The notes under the pieces were generated by a model, which was not told the origin of the DNA, ran no database searches, and saw nothing but the letters and a program-made list of their open reading frames with translations. The position numbers were made by a program, and so were the translations under genes. A stretch of 6,208 bases of DNA from Variovorax sp. (GTDB lineage: Bacteria; Pseudomonadota; Gammaproteobacteria; Burkholderiales; Burkholderiaceae_C). Each line of letters begins with the position of its first letter. The stretch's first letter is position 1. This document shows positions 4,770 to 6,208 of the stretch, piece after piece. Location: NCBI GenBank assembly GCA_028292835.1, contig JAQGLP010000051.1, forward strand, positions 1 to 6,208. The letters are read 5' to 3'.

Positions 4770-6206
4770 ATGGGCCAGAAACTCAAGATCACCGGTTGGG
4801 TCGCCGCCGGCGCCGTTGCCGGCGTGCTCACCACGGTGTCGCTGCAAACCGTGGCTCGCGGCACCCTCGCGCCGCTGCCGCTCGAAGAGTTGCAGCAACT
4901 CGCCGCCGTGTTCGGCATGGTCAAGAGCGACTATGTCGAGCCGGTCGATGAAAAGAAGCTGATCTCCGACGCCATCTCCGGGATGGTGTCCGGACTCGAT
5001 CCGCATTCGCAGTACTTCGACAAGAAGTCCTTCAAGGAATTCCGCGAGGGCACGACCGGACGCTTCGTCGGGGTCGGCATCGAAATCTCGCAGGAAGACG
5101 GCCTGATCAAGGTGATCTCGCCCATCGAGGGCTCGCCCGCGTTCCGCGCCGGGCTGAAGCCCAACGACCTGATCACCAAGATCGACGACACGGCGGTGCG
5201 CGGCCTGTCGCTCAACGAAGCCGTCAAGCGCATGCGCGGCGAGACCAACACCAAGGTGCTGCTGACGATCTTCCGCAAGGACGAGAACCGCACCTTCCCC
5301 GTCACCATCACGCGCGAGGAAATCCGCACGCAGTCGGTGCGCGGCAAGGTGATGGAGCCCGGCTACGCCTGGATCCGTCTGTCGCAGTTCCAGGAGCGAA
5401 CGGTCGACGACTTCGTCAAGAAGGTCGAGGAAATCTACAAGCAGGACCCCAACCTCAAGGGGCTGGTGCTGGACCTGCGCAACGACCCGGGCGGCCTGCT
5501 CGACGCGGCGGTGGCCGTCTCGGCCGCCTTCCTGCCCGAGAACGCGACCGTGGTCTCGACCGATGGCCAGTTGAGCGAGAGCAAGGCGGTCTACAAGGCC
5601 GCGCCCGAGTTCTACCAGCGCCGCGCCAGCAGCGACCCGCTGCGCGGCCTGCCCGCCGCGCTCAAGACGGTGCCGCTGGTGGTGCTGGTCAACGAAGGCT
5701 CCGCCTCGGCCAGCGAGATCGTGGCCGGCGCCCTGCAGGACCACAAGCGCGCCACCGTCATGGGCAGCCAGACCTTCGGCAAGGGCTCGGTGCAGACCGT
5801 GCGCCCGCTAGGCCCCGACACCGGCCTGAAGATCACCACCGCGCGCTACTACACGCCGAGCGGCACCTCGATCCAGGCCAAGGGCATCGTCCCGAACGTG
5901 CTGGTCGACGAAAGCGCCGAAGGCAGCCCCTACGCATTGCTGCGCATGCGCGAAGCCGATCTCGACAAGCACCTCACCAGCGGCCAAGGCGCGGAAGTCA
6001 AGAATCCGGAGCGCGAGAAGGCCCGTGACGAGGCCCTCAAGCGTCTCGAAGAAGAGGCGCGCAAACCCCCGCAGGACCGCAAGGTGCCCGAATTCGGCTC
6101 CGACAAGGACTTCCCGCTGACCCAGGCCCTGCTGCAGCTCAAGGGCCAGCCGGTGCTGGTGAGCAAGACTCAGATCGAGCGCAAGGAAGAGAAGAAAGAA
6201 AACTGA
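4770..6206 (+). CDS. ctpA: Carboxyl-terminal processing protease (S41 family), periplasmic
   Basis: This is an envelope serine protease that cleaves near the C-terminus of its substrates. Bacterial relatives process or degrade cell-wall hydrolases and lipoproteins. The product is 478 residues, the CtpA size class, and shorter than E. coli Prc. Layout: N-terminal membrane anchor or uncleaved signal (about 8-29), helical linker with DPHSQYFD (77-84), PDZ domain (about 94-180, GRFVGVGIEI and SPAFRAGLKPND), then the S41 catalytic core (about 195-360). In the core, LVLDLRNDPGGLLD (232-245) precedes NEGSASASE (308-316) with the nucleophile Ser313, and FGKGSVQT (336-343) with Lys338 and Gln342, the expected +25 and +29 spacing. 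The C-terminal part is charged and ends in KEEKKEN. The ATG at 4770 is chosen for AAGGA nine bases upstream and the clean membrane segment; the frame is open further upstream but unconserved. It follows gpmA by 103 bases and could be cotranscribed or use its own promoter. High confidence. Confidence 0.95.
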   Translation: MGQKLKITGWVAAGAVAGVLTTVSLQTVARGTLAPLPLEELQQLAAVFGMVKSDYVEPVDEKKLISDAISGMVSGLDPHSQYFDKKSFKEFREGTTGRFVGVGIEISQEDGLIKVISPIEGSPAFRAGLKPNDLITKIDDTAVRGLSLNEAVKRMRGETNTKVLLTIFRKDENRTFPVTITREEIRTQSVRGKVMEPGYAWIRLSQFQERTVDDFVKKVEEIYKQDPNLKGLVLDLRNDPGGLLDAAVAVSAAFLPENATVVSTDGQLSESKAVYKAAPEFYQRRASSDPLRGLPAALKTVPLVVLVNEGSASASEIVAGALQDHKRATVMGSQTFGKGSVQTVRPLGPDTGLKITTARYYTPSGTSIQAKGIVPNVLVDESAEGSPYALLRMREADLDKHLTSGQGAEVKNPEREKARDEALKRLEEEARKPPQDRKVPEFGSDKDFPLTQALLQLKGQPVLVSKTQIERKEEKKEN

Positions 6207-6208
6207 AG

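Noticed and set aside
4581..5744. A 387-residue open frame on the minus strand across ctpA
   Set aside because: It mirrors the ctpA codons on the opposite strand, has no family motif, and ctpA itself is intact with all catalytic residues.

Overview
The window is a G+C-rich housekeeping segment with strong G/C third-position bias. Gene content, order and protein sequences fit a betaproteobacterium of the order Burkholderiales, most likely the family Comamonadaceae (Acidovorax/Variovorax-like). This placement rests on family knowledge and recognition, not on a search. No RNA gene, CRISPR array, insertion sequence, phage gene or defence system is visible.

Layout: the left two thirds is read on the minus strand. 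In transcription order from the middle outwards it holds a GTG-started membrane-anchored rhodanese (yibN-like, 3854-3426), glutaredoxin grxC (3420-3160), the export chaperone secB (3061-2591), glycerol-3-phosphate dehydrogenase gpsA (2558-1557), a predicted lectin/endostatin-like lipoprotein (1404-739) and the 5' two thirds of nadC (623 to the left edge). The right third is read on the plus strand: phosphoglycerate mutase gpmA (3923-4666), then the carboxyl-terminal processing protease ctpA (4770-6206), which ends two bases before the right edge. The two arms diverge from a 68-bp spacer that carries overlapping candidate -10 elements and a perfect 6+6 dyad. No gap between genes exceeds about 150 bases.

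How the genes relate: yibN-grxC-secB-gpsA is the conserved proteobacterial cluster also known from E. coli. It links thiol/redox handling, Sec-dependent export and phospholipid precursor supply. In E. coli the neighbouring gene is the cofactor-independent mutase gpmI(gpmM), followed by envC. Here the unrelated cofactor-dependent gpmA occupies that position and ctpA follows directly. The lipoprotein between gpsA and nadC is the only gene with no obvious tie to the cluster and looks like lineage-specific cargo.

I do not see a previously undescribed multi-gene system. The points most worth a second look are: a short A/T-rich codon patch with an inverted repeat inside gpsA, which may be a fragment of an interspersed repeat turned into coding sequence; the divergent promoter/dyad; a dyad overlapping the candidate ctpA -10; a terminator-like hairpin in the secB leader; and the lectin-like lipoprotein.
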